From: Phytoseiulus persimilis
Lineage: Eukaryota > Arthropoda > Arachnida > Mesostigmata > Phytoseiidae
Reading direction: 5' to 3'
Length of the DNA: 64,000 nt
NCBI GenBank assembly: GCA_037576195.1
Contig: CM075104.1
Location: forward strand, 5,958,775 to 6,022,774
Of this stretch, positions 13,406 to 23,675 are shown piece by piece. The position numbers were made by a program, and so were the translations under genes. Positions within the stretch are counted from its first letter, which is position 1. The number at the start of each line of letters is the position of its first letter. A model generated the notes under the pieces. It did no database searches. It was not told the origin of the DNA and saw only the letters and a list, made by a program, of their open reading frames with translations.

Positions 13406-14675
13406 TGGTGGTACCGGGGTATTATTCTCAACTTCCGACCTTTTTGCGAATTCTCACTCTCGGGTCGATTTGGAATGTACAACGAATATTCGGCTTCCAA
13501 AGAGCTGTGAAGCTGCGCGGTTGATGGAGTGCGAGATGGGTGAACAACCTCCTATATCTGACATCACATCCGCTGGATCCCCTCGATCCTGAGTTCCCAA
13601 GAACAGAGCAACCTCCAACCCAGTGACCCCGCGTACTCGCCTGTTCTTGGTGCAGAAACCATCGAGACCGATGAAGAGAAATACGCATTACCAGACGACG
13701 CCCTTCTGACGTGATTTCTGTAGGGGGATTCCTTCGGCCTAACAGATTCCAGCGCGAACAACAGTGACCTCCAATCGCCCTAGGATGGCAAGTTCTCGAT
13801 GTGGGTCTCCCGGCTGTGAGTCTCTGTTCTCGTCCATCAACCTTGGATTCGCACATCATGACTACTTGAAGATGATTTGAACAGGCACGTACACTCGCAG
13901 CGACACTTTTTTCGAAAGCCCTCTCGCAAGCACAAACGCGACATGAATCTCGATTCAGATGGAGCTGATATGCTTACCGACCCGCGAAGGTTTTCCTGTC
14001 CGCGTGAGGCTCTCTGGCTTCGGCCACCGGATGACGTTTCCCGGCAGCTCGAGCGAAGGATCATGATCAGGGATTACAACGGAAGGCACGTCCATACGGC
14101 GCTTCTCCATTTGCGCGTCGGTCGAGTTTAGCGCATGTTTGATCAAGGCTAAGGATCAAGCTCTATAGCTTGAAGCTGGATAGGGAGCCGAGCTTCCTTC
14201 CTCCGAACCGAAAAACGAAGTGAGGCATAGGCGAATTGAGCGAGTTCTGGAATCTGTTGTCGCATTGGATGCTATGAAAGACTGTCCTCACCATGCGGGG
14301 TTACAGCTGATACAGGGCTCCATGGATGGAAAACGGAATCCCACTGCGTGACGAGCTCACAATTACCAAGATCGGGAACTCCATCGAGAAACGGGGCGAG
14401 AGGCCGTATCACTGCAATCGATCGGTGCTAGGAACTGTCCTTTCGCGTTCCGCGCCAGTATACGGCTGTGTTTCTCCGACGTCCGTACTCCCGCCAGGAT
14501 ACACTGTAGTCGGAACTGGAATACAAACACCTCGTCGACAGTATCCTCACCAGCCTTTTTTTCTCAACGAGGCTCGCCGCTGCCAGGGGCTGGTTCAGAG
14601 AGGAGAAGGAGGGGGACGTGGTTCGTTGGAAGATTGCCGAACCCCCTCCAGTACCGCGTATAAGGAACGTTACAT

Positions 14676-14697
14676 GGGGGGGGGGGGGGGGGGGGGG
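14676..14697 (+). repeat. Poly-G run, 22 bases
   Basis: Twenty-two consecutive G residues on the plus strand, the longest homopolymer in the window. It is the second of three long plus-strand G runs (3675, 14676, 42715). Confidence 0.9.
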
Positions 14698-14843
14698 ATC
14701 ACAACGGAGGAGAACTCGTTCAGTATGTGTGATATTCTATTGCATTAGCAGACAGACGTGGATGGGAGGGTATTCCCGCCCACTAGACTTCGGATCTGAG
14801 TCCGTTGACGGTTGCAGACATCACTGAGGCCCCATCATCACAT

Positions 14844-14881
14844 TTTTTTCACTCTGATTTCGTCCATTTTTTCACTCTGAT
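14844..14881 (+). repeat. Short direct repeat, 23-bp period
   Basis: The 15-base unit TTTTTTCACTCTGAT occurs at 14844-14858 and again at 14867-14881. It has no attached feature. Confidence 0.7.
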
Positions 14882-15330
14882 CTCGACTGAATACCTCGTT
14901 CCACAAATGCAGCCCCACGAACACATCAGAGACACACGCTCAGCTGCTCCGTTCCCCTGCTGTATAAGTATTTATTCTACTCCTTCTCAATAAGCGAATA
15001 ACAAGAGGACCCTTGGACCTCCTCTCGAACTTCGCGTGCAACTGTACATGTGCGAGGCACGTGTCGCATCTTTAACGCAGACAAGCAGCATTTTTTCCGG
15101 TCTCACTCGTTCTTGGGATTGAACACCAGAGGGTAACGCAGCTTCTCGTCCAGTATCGATATCATTGAGTTTCGCGGAAGCTCGCCTGGATCACAGCGGC
15201 CAGTTGGGGTTCCAAGACCGAGGAGCAGACATCTCCGGAAAACGAGGCATGCGAAAATACTGAGCCAGGTATCGAGTGACCTGAAGCGTCCTCTTGAACG
15301 CGCACGAAGCTGACAACCTCGGGATAACTC

Positions 15331-15927
15331 ATGCTTTCTCTCCAGATAATGGCTGGGAACTCGTGTATGTTGAATCCGACTCGCTGGAAAATATTGGATG
15401 AATTCTCAGAGAAAAAAACCTACTCGTCGAATTCAAATATTTCATGCCGGGCATTTCATGGCACTCAGTTTCTTCGCAAGAACGAAACCTGTCTTCCTTG
15501 GAGATCTTTCCGGAGAGTGCTTCAGAATATCAACCCGAAGCCAGTTTCCCAGAGAGTAGAATGTTTCTTATTGCTCCTTTTTAAACCGATCCCCGATGAG
15601 TTGCGAGCGAAACGGATCCCGAGTAAACTCTCTGGCTGCAAACCGATTCCGACGATTGTTTCCTTCCCTTTCAAACACAGTTATTCTCGAAGAGACTGCC
15701 TAGAACGCGTACTTCCAGATCATCCAGGTAATCGCGACCATCGGTCGGCAAACCGACGGTGGCTCTTACCCGGAACTACTCCTGCAGCTACAGGATTCTG
15801 TGAATCTGAGGAGCGGACATCTTGGACATCCCTCGATAGTTCATATGTGTGTGCAGAGCACAGGAATGCCGCGCGGTGCGAGAGATTGACCGCAGATTTC
15901 GAGATTGGGTGCACTCTCCCCACATGA
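15331..15927 (+). CDS. Unrecognised cysteine-rich open frame (198 codons)
   Basis: A long plus-strand frame with about ten cysteines spread over 198 codons. The last segment could also be an exon: TGCAGCTACAG at about 15780-15795 would be an acceptor, and GTAATC after an upstream CATCCAG would be a phase-matched donor. There is no convincing signal peptide at the ATG. It sits about 330 bp upstream of the first SARAF-like gene on the same strand, but shares no cysteine spacing with it. It may be a chance frame. Confidence 0.2.
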   Translation: MLSLQIMAGNSCMLNPTRWKILDEFSEKKTYSSNSNISCRAFHGTQFLRKNETCLPWRSFRRVLQNINPKPVSQRVECFLLLLFKPIPDELRAKRIPSKLSGCKPIPTIVSFPFKHSYSRRDCLERVLPDHPGNRDHRSANRRWLLPGTTPAATGFCESEERTSWTSLDSSYVCAEHRNAARCERLTADFEIGCTLPT

Positions 15928-16253
15928 GCGCTTTGAGGGCTCTCGGGGAGAATGAAAACCTCGATTTAATTTGTTTAAAACACGAATACCCGAAAGAATC
16001 GTCCTTCTTCCGTTCGCGGTGCCTCGTTGGTGAACTCGGTCTCGAAGCCAGGCTGATGGTGCTCTTGCGGTGGTACTCTCAAAGAAGCTTGAGTCGGGAA
16101 GAGATCCGGATTCGCTCTCTCTCCCCCATATTTTCGGTACAAGAGGCGTGTCCGAGAGGAACAACGTATATTGAATCGCGACCATCTGTTGATTGCGCGA
16201 ACAACCTCAGGCCGGATACTTCTTCGAGCGTAACGTGCAGTCGAGAAATCACA

Positions 16254-17503
16254 ATGATCTCTAAATGGTTCTTGATGACTCTGGCAGTGAGCCGTGCCTC
16301 CGTCTCAACGAAGGGCGAGCACGCGGCTGCGTCATCGAGAGTGGCGGCAATTGAAAAAGTTGCTCCACATGGATTTTGGAGTTTCATGAATGCTCTGTCC
16401 TCATCCGACCGAATATCTCATTCCATGTGTTCCAGTTAGTTTGTTGACTCTTCCATCAGCTGTCGTGCTTCCAGCTCTCTAAAAGCAGGCTCCCTTCGAG
16501 CCCACTAGTTTGATGAGATGTTGTTTCCACGAACATGACACCCCTCAATTTCTGGTTCGATTTTACAGTAACTCCATGGTACGGGGATCTGATGGAACTG
16601 AGGATGATGACGTTCGTGTCCAATGCTACCGGCTCGATGCTCTGCGACAACTGTGATCGAAGTGGCCTTCCCTCAGAAGTGATATGCCTAAACAAAAGTA
16701 GGTTCCTCTGCTCGGGTCGTATCCTTGACTCCGACCCCAGGTTTGCACCAGGATTCGCGCAGGTTTGATGACGGCGAAGCAGACCGAGTGACGGCTCTCC
16801 CACGGAATCATGAAAGAATCGAGACTATCCATTGGCTCCTTCTTACCATTTAAATCACACAGGACAGTGAGAAGAGTCAAAATCACCTTCCTCATGTTTG
16901 ATTCATTACCAGATGTGCTCAAAGATGCCGTCGTACCTCTGTGGGCGTGCTCTGCGGACTTCGGCGGGCTGGATTATGAAGTGGACGATGCCTCAGTGGA
17001 CTGTCACCGTCCCCGAAAATCGCCACACTGCTTCGATCTACGTTAGTTGAACACTCGCCATGATACAAAGCACGCATCCGTAGTCCTTGTGGGAAACTCC
17101 GAAACCGGCGAATTCAAGCTCCGTTGGATTGATCTCACACGAATAATCAATCCATGAATTCAAATTCACAGGCACTTGCCGGCTGAGTTTCTCCGTGAGA
17201 GAAACCGGTGCGGGCCACGCTCAAGATATCGCGTCCCTGCTCGTTATCGCGGTGATTGGCACAGTTTTCTTCCTGTGCAGCTTCGCGGGGAGTCAGCGAC
17301 CACCATCTTCTCCCGGAACGATCTCGCTCCCTGAGATTTCGACGAGCCGCGAAGCTCCTGTGGACTCGAGTTCGGATCGCCCTGACGAGAACCCTTCCAC
17401 TTTCCTCGCGATTCCCGACAACTCACCTGCGCCCTACAAGACACTGCACGATTTCCTCGATGGTCCGCCTCCGAGCTACGAACAAGCCGTTAATATAACC
17501 TAA
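16254..17503 (+). CDS. SARAF-like membrane protein, copy A (PPxY tail)
   Basis: Predicted exons are 16254-16434, 16569-16697, 16913-17041 and 17172-17503, all phase 1, giving 256 residues. SARAF (TMEM66) is an ER membrane protein that damps store-operated calcium entry through STIM/Orai. The model shows a signal peptide (MISKWFLMTLAVSRASVST). Luminal cysteines follow: a CDNC pair, a third in EVIC, LWAC, VDC, HC and RTCRLSF. A membrane segment lies near residues 166-186. The Ser/Pro-rich cytosolic tail ends in GPPPSYEQAV, a PPxY motif like the proline-tyrosine tail of known SARAF. Family assignment rests on the cysteine framework, the xxC-x-L motif before the membrane segment, and topology. 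The exon 1 donor (GTTAGT) is the weakest junction. The stop codon overlaps an AATAAA. Confidence 0.65.
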
Positions 17504-17507
17504 TAAA
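17502..17507 (+). terminator. Poly(A) signal overlapping the stop codon of SARAF-like copy A
   Basis: The sequence TAATAAA contains both the TAA stop (17501-17503) and AATAAA. If used, the 3' UTR would be only a few tens of bases. This is sequence inference without transcript support. Confidence 0.4.
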
Positions 17508-17850
17508 GTGGAGTTCCTTCTCGAGAGTTCCCTCGTCATCACTTCTCTGTCTTTTTGAGATATGAACGAAATTCCGATCTGGAGCTTTTCCACTACAACA
17601 CTGACGGAACGCAGCGTGCGGTTTCGAGTGTCGAAGCATTTTGAGAGAGTCAATGGACAGTATTCGCGCTTGTTTTGGAGAATCTCTCGGGTCACCCACA
17701 GCACAGAAAAACGGCCAAGCAGCATCCCCACTTTGCAGCTCAGCATGGGCTCTAGACGCGGAACGCCTGCGCAATCGGCGTAAAGTTTAACGAGACACCA
17801 CTCGGCAACGATCTTAGCGGAAACAGAAAAAAAAACAGCTGTGTGTACAT

Positions 17851-17856
17851 TTTATT
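17851..17856 (-). terminator. Poly(A) signal for SARAF-like copy B
   Basis: TTTATT on the plus strand is AATAAA on the minus strand, about 165 bp past the copy B stop codon. Confidence 0.45.
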
Positions 17857-18021
17857 GTTGGGTTCGATTTCCGTTCATCATTTGCCGTCTCATTCCCGTG
17901 AGTGGTTATAGCTCTTTTCAACAACCTTGGAAGACTCCCCCACGCTAGCATCGTAGTTTGGGGGGCGTAGATTCAGGGAGGAACGGCCGGTACAACCTGG
18001 ATCTGGTATGACAAGGGAGCT

Positions 18022-19167
18022 TCACTCCTGCTGATCCATGGACCGAAGAAACTTTAGTCGAACGCAGCAGAAATAATAACAAAGAAAGCCTATCATGGAG
18101 AATAAAAACAGTAAACCCAGGATTGAAGCCACGACGAACCACCATGGCGGGACAGGCAATTTCGAGAAGTATAGCGCTCTAGATTGCCGCCTACGAGACG
18201 TGAGCTGTAAGATGCAGGACCCTGTAACGAAGACATTTAGAATGAGTCGGGCTTCAACGTGGACTCCGATCGATTAGCGTGAATCTCTATAAGAGTTGAT
18301 ATCTGTTCAAATCTCCTTTGTATAACCATTCTTCTTGCAATTCAGATGAGAGACGAATTTCAGCCCGTGGTCATCGCACGCAATTTCCACGGAGTCGATC
18401 TCGAAGTCTTCGTTGGGAAATCCGGCGTTGCACTGCCAAGGCACGTCGCCATTCCGAAAAGCGTCTGCTGGAATCAAGCGAGTGATAAGGGGATGAACGA
18501 TATTATCACGTTGGATGGCTGCTCTTCTCCCGAGAATCATCATTGGATTCCCGGGAGACGGGAATGATCGATCCACTCGAGACTGGGGGTCACTGATGTA
18601 GAATTCACGTTCGAGTCACAAGCATGACGTGGCACTCATTCATAGAACGGCAGAGCGAAGTCTTCTGAATACTCACTCGATCGAGTGCAGTTCACTGAAG
18701 CTGGTACTCCACTTTCAGCGCACGAAACGCACATGAATCGATTCTCAGGTCTCGCGCCAGTTCTCGAGCTGTTGTTCTCGGAGAACGTGAGTGAGAGAGT
18801 CGCGTTCAGGTCGAAGCATTCCGCTGGAGTTGACAGAAAAAGCATGTTCATGCCGATTCGCGAACATCACCACACTTCTTCTCCCCATTCGCTTCTGAAT
18901 TTCACACTTCATGGGATCACACGACTGCCGCGCCGCCCGAGCTGGACACGTCTTCCCCCGAGACCTCCCCCCCATGACGAGCTTCCATGATCTCGAAAGC
19001 TCTGGAAAGCCGAGCAAGGCGACTCTCAGAGGATTTTAATGACTGTGAGCTCGATACCTACGTTCACAGCGATTCCCATCCTTCGTCGACTCCCAGAGAC
19101 TCGTGGCTGTTTTGCACGCACCAAAACCGCATGAGCACAGTAGCGCTATCGCAATCTGGATTTTCAT
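18022..19167 (-). CDS. SARAF-like membrane protein, copy B (short tail)
   Basis: Minus-strand exons from 5' to 3' are 19062-19167, 18677-18823, 18327-18464 and 18022-18221, all phase 1, giving 196 residues. The signal peptide is MKIQIAIALLCSCGFGACKT. The luminal part has CVSC, SVNC, PWQC, IAC, NC and NGSCILQL, the same order as copies A and C and as SARAF. A strong membrane segment lies at about residues 157-183 (PPWWFVVASILGLLFLF). Only about 13 residues follow it, so the long Pro/Ser-rich tail known from SARAF is missing. Exon 2 is 147 bp, identical in length to exon 2 of copy C. The donor of exon 3 (GTTATA) is poor; I chose it because it restores the NCxxxGSCIL junction seen in copy C. Confidence 0.65.
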
Positions 19168-19169
19168 CG

Positions 19170-19924
19170 GAGCTCGAACCTCATGGGTGAACGGGTCACC
19201 AGTTACGTAATGAGAGCGCAGAGCTCAGTCACTAATTCTGGAGCGCTCTTTCTGAGTCATTGTTGGATCACTTCGACCTGAAATCCGTGAATCTCATTGA
19301 GCGGAGCGACGAATCCCTCGTCAAACGGAGAGCTGCTCGACGCTGGAATCCAGCCGGCTGGGACTTGATTTTTTTTTCGAATCTATTGGTTGTTCGCGTT
19401 TCCGGTACGAAATATCCAGATATTCACCAATCCATCGGGGATGTGGCTCATGGGTTGAATTATTCGAAATCGACAAAAACCCATCATCGGCGGCGCGTGG
19501 CGACCACGAAGCAGCGTCTCGCATTCACGCAGAATCGTCTGCTGAAGGGAAGGAAATATTCAAGGGGCAATCTTAATCCCTAGCTGGTGGTCCCACGGAA
19601 TCACTGGAGAGAGGATTTACGCAAAGAGGCTCCACTATCAGGACTGGAACCAAGTTTTACGATATCCGACAGGTTCCGGGGCTCCGCCGCCAACATAATG
19701 ACATCGACCGGCGGCTTCGATGATGCACAGGGGAGGAATAAGCTCGTGGTCATCCCGATTTCAGTTGACCAACTTCTACAGAGCTCTGGACGAGTATCTC
19801 GCTTTGCCCTAAGGATCCTCGTCGACTTAAGTGATTATGGGTTCCGTGCGACAACGCTCGCTCGCTCGCTTCCAGGAGGCACAACCGCCAGCTCAGGCGT
19901 TGCCAAATATTCAAACGAAGCAGA
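19170..19924. other. Spacer between SARAF-like copies B and C
   Basis: Copies B and C face away from each other here, so promoters of both probably lie in this 750 bp. No TATA box or other clear element was seen. Open frames are short and unconvincing. Confidence 0.4.
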
Positions 19925-21074
19925 ATGGTCTCCGTGACGGCCCTTCACCTGATGGTTTCGTTAGGATCACTCGCTTCCGGTGTCGAAGGAGCTCTCACCT
20001 CTCCTCCCAGACTGAGCTTTCCCATCAGAAGATTCCTGGTGCCCAGCCCTCCGGTGTCACAGACCGGTTGCGGAGGTGAGTCGAATCATTCGTCCCAGGG
20101 AGTTCGGGACAAGCACGTTGGGAGTTAGTTCCCGGTTTTGAGTGCCGAAGCATGGACTGATCTCCCGAAAAATGATCCCTGTTGGAAGACGCATCAGATG
20201 GATGGAGGGAGAGCTGGAACGGACTCTTATTCACGAGCTGTTGATTCTAGCCGAGCATCTTTACTTGAACGTAGAGCCGCGACTGCAGTTTTCGGCCAAT
20301 CAAAGAACAACAACACGATCGGAGAACGAGTTTGAGCTACAATGCAGCAGCTGCGAAAAGAGCGGCGTGCCTGCGTTCGTGAACTGTTCCAACTCAAGTG
20401 AGTATAACAGCAGTCGGGAGGCGATTCTCCCGAGCGCGTGATGTCATGCTTTGATGCCGAAGGCAGGCTCAGAAGCCCAAATCGAACTTTTGCATAGATA
20501 TGAACACTTATTGTTCTCTCTGCGTGGATCGAGCAGATGCCGACAGAGAAAAGTCAGCAGAATGGTTCTGCGAAGGTCCCTTCCCAGATGATACCTACGT
20601 GGTTGTATCTCCTGAGATCGACTGCGAATGGGACGACTCCTCGCCCACAAACTGCGTAATACGGGGTAGGTCGATCCCCCTCGATTATGATGGCTCCGAA
20701 CTGGCAATTAATACTCGCGTGGTCTCGCCCACTTGAAACTTTGGGTTTCAGGTTCTTGCATCCTGAGATTTTCCTCGGGCTCCGCGGGCACCGTTGACTG
20801 GCTCCTCATCTTCCTCCTCTTCCAAGTAGCGGTGATGTTGCTCGCATTTGGAATCATCGAATCCAGGAAGAGAGTGAAAGCGTTGCTATCGAGTCGGGCC
20901 GGCCACTCGAAGCCCGATCTTCGCATTGACGTCATTGAAGCCCAGCGTCGCGGCAGGGAACAAATCAGGCGCTTGCATGGGACGCTTCCCACAACGACGA
21001 ATATCTTGAACGGCGAAGCGGCGCCGCAGGAACCCCGCGCCATGAGTGCGCATGCTACCGTTTGGCTGGAATGA
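19925..21074 (+). CDS. SARAF-like membrane protein, copy C (charged tail)
   Basis: Exons are 19925-20075, 20251-20397, 20537-20665 and 20752-21074, all phase 1, giving 249 residues. The signal peptide is MVSVTALHLMVSLGSLASG. The luminal region carries ELQCSSC, PAFVNC, EWFC, IDCEW, NCVIRGSCILRF. The last motif closely matches the RGSC block that precedes the membrane segment in SARAF proteins, and is the best single link to that family. A membrane segment lies near residues 159-178 (WLLIFLLFQVAVMLLAFGII), followed by about 70 basic and acidic residues (ESRKRVKALL onward) without a PPxY motif. Splice sites are good (GTGAGT, GTGAGT, GTAGGT; TTTCAG at the last acceptor). Role in calcium entry is inferred from family only. 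Confidence 0.7.
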
Positions 21075-21079
21075 GAGAG

Positions 21080-21955
21080 CCGCACATGAGCACACGAGCT
21101 GGCAGCGAGCCGAAGCGGGAGCCTATAGGAACTGACCACAACGTCAGCGAAGTCTCGGGGTTAGACCCTTTGCTTGGCGATTCGAGCTCAGGTGAGATGT
21201 CCATCATCATCTCACCGCTCTCAGGTGCACTTTGAAAGCTGCAGGCCAGCTGTTGCTGCCCCTACTGGAGCAGTCCTAGTGGAAGGAGCTGATTCAGCCG
21301 CTGAGAGCTAACCAAGATCGAAAGTAACTGAAACACCTCATTCGGAAAGCAACAGCCATCAAATCGTCTCTTCAAGTCAATTGTAACCTCGAGCGATTAT
21401 CACCCGATCTCACACGGAATCAACACCTTGTCTTTTCGAAAGTGGTGATGGCTCGGAGCTGGGTGAATTTTCTTATTGAGTGCTCGGCCGTCTCGGGAGT
21501 TTCGAACCTTCGCCCGAGTCGGCCTCCATCGGCGGACTTCGGGGGCCTCTCTGCTCGAAGAAAACGTTGTGCGGACGCTCCTATCGGCTCCGTCGACTGC
21601 CATGGAAACTTTAAGACAACTCGGCCCAGATATTGCCAGACTTCAGCGTTTTGCGAACGTTAGCCGACGGATCATACAAAGTTGAGGACGTGACTCGAAA
21701 GTCTCGGACTAATATGTCACGCGGGCGTTCGAAGCTGTATAACTATCGAATGCGGCCGCAGATGATGCGTGATGCTGGAACAACAGCACGATCGACACCG
21801 AGAGTATACCATCTCATACCCACCGCGCTTTCAGATTTTCATGATGTACTTTAGAGACCGACACTCCGAGGTTCGCGAATTGCGATTTCATTTATCGCTT
21901 CTCCCATGTCGATATAACTGGACAGCTGGTTTTCTCTGCGGAGAACCGCCTGCAG
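21080..21955. other. No recognisable gene
   Basis: Lies between SARAF-like copy C and the first retrotransposon remnant. A plus frame at 21476-21685 is protein-like in places, but has no known domain. Confidence 0.4.
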
Positions 21956-22300
21956 AGAGAGATATCTATGATAACAGCAGAGGCGGTCGACTGCCCACGA
22001 ATACCGGAGCGGGATGCCCACAGACTTGGAAATACAGGTCAAGATGCATTAACATCGAAGCGACCTGCCAGCGTTGCGGAAATGAGGATGGAACTAGGAC
22101 CAAACGAAGAGAGCACGCCGAGAATGATATCCGACACCAAGAAAATACTTGAGAGATGAGAACGGAAAAAGCCCCCAGAACATATGTCCTCGAATAAGAA
22201 TAACCGCATCGTCGACCAGCTGAGTCATCGCCCCGTATTAAGGGTATTCTGCATTGTGTATGGAATGGGAATACAGCCTGAAGATGGTCAAAAAACAATC
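21955..22300 (+). mobile_element. Decayed non-LTR retrotransposon 3' end (copy 1)
   Basis: A plus frame contains IYDNSRGGRLPTN and then KYRSRCINIEATCQRCGNE. This parallels IYDNARGSRLLAN and KYRSKYNDIDTTCLKRG in the larger remnant at 23.68-24.72 kb. The segment is the cysteine-rich end of a LINE-type ORF2. After the stop, the non-coding tail also matches copy 2: an ACACCAAGAAAATACTTGAG-like block and the shared CATCGCCCC at 22226. The element is 5' truncated and mutated and cannot be active. Confidence 0.6.
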
Positions 22301-23675
22301 AATCAACCCTGAAACTCAGGAAATGAGAGACACCATCAGAGAGTCTGAAAGTCGGGCCAGAGAACAGCATCAGTAGTATAATTTTCGCTCGAATTTTTCC
22401 CGATTCCGTGCTCATGCTCCTCGAGGCTCGCTTGGACACAGGTCCCAACGGTTCTGGAGCTCTCCCGAGCGCGGGTCGGACACTCTCGCCGTTATTATCA
22501 AAAGATCCCGCCTCTGCGGTCTCAGAGTTTCTGTCCTCCAGCTCGGGTTTGCCTCGGGCTGTAGTCAGCTGCGGGATTCCCCTGAGGTGTCTCAACGGCT
22601 GAAGTTCCCCATAACCCCGACAGAAAGTCCTGGTGGGTCCCTTGTGAGAGATGGGGGAAGAGTGGAGCTGGGAAAACTTCCAGGTTCCTCTACCGATATG
22701 AATGAACATATTTGCGATGATTCCCAGCCTAGGGATGAGGGGAACAGCCGCATTCTACAGCTAAGACAACTGTTATCAGAGGTGCAGACAGCAGAATCTC
22801 CCGCGTACAATTACCGAGCCAAGCAAAGAATACAGGGAGTTGGTTGCCCCTGTAGGTTATATTGGAGAGTTCGAGGGTGTCGACGACCATCGCTCTGCCA
22901 AGATCGGGGAATCGTTCACGGTCCCAAGACCTGGAATGAAACACATAAGTTTTGGTCAGGTGGGCCCATCTTGGCCCGTTGTGCCAACGGTCACGTACAA
23001 AGCCCGGATGGGCGCTTCGCATGACAGAAGCGCCATAACGTCGAGCTTCCCGCCATAACTTCAGGATCTAACGTGGAATGAACGATGAGCGAAGGTGGGT
23101 GCCCGAGCAGGGTCGTTGTTTCGAACTAAGTGCCAAAAACGCGTGCTCTCGATATCCTCTGCTCACAAAGCAAGGTTCGTGGTGACACCACGAAGTTCAT
23201 CAACGACTGCCAACATCCGCTGGATGCTTCGAGGGATACGGGCGGGATTCTTGGGTGACGATGAATGAGAAAGTTGAAACTTATCGTTCATCGCAGGTTA
23301 TTGGATAGTCTTCTTATCTGATCGGAGGTCCGCCGCTCAAGGCGAGAGGCGCTCCAGGATTGGGAGAAGACGCGGGAGAGGCTTTGGTCGGGGAAACGAG
23401 ATTCGGCAGAGGGTTTCACGCCGCTGAGTTCTTAGCACGACTTCTCACCGGAATTCCAGGATTCGACCGCGCAGCAGGCAGGCATTCAAGACATTCTCAC
23501 CCAACGTCCCTGGCCTTCGAATTACCTTCAGAATCCACTTCGTCTCCGCATTTTCACGACGGTCGCAAGCTCCTCGATCACGGTGGTGTCCTTGAACCAT
23601 GTTCGTCAACGGATTGTGAAACTCGCGAGCCACGTTCTCAACCTTGATACCGTCTCCATTGAGTATACCCGTGAA
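22300..23675. other. No recognisable gene between two retrotransposon remnants
   Basis: Plus frame 22587-23024 (145 codons) and minus frame 23445-23777 (110 codons) are both open and protein-like in places, but no family is recognised. They may be other parts of old elements. Confidence 0.35.

Larger units (their letters stand above)
13430..15330. other. No recognisable gene; repeats
   Basis: This stretch holds a 22-base G run and a short tandem repeat (both listed separately). A 140-codon plus frame at 14326-14748 runs through the G tract and is not convincing. Confidence 0.4.
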
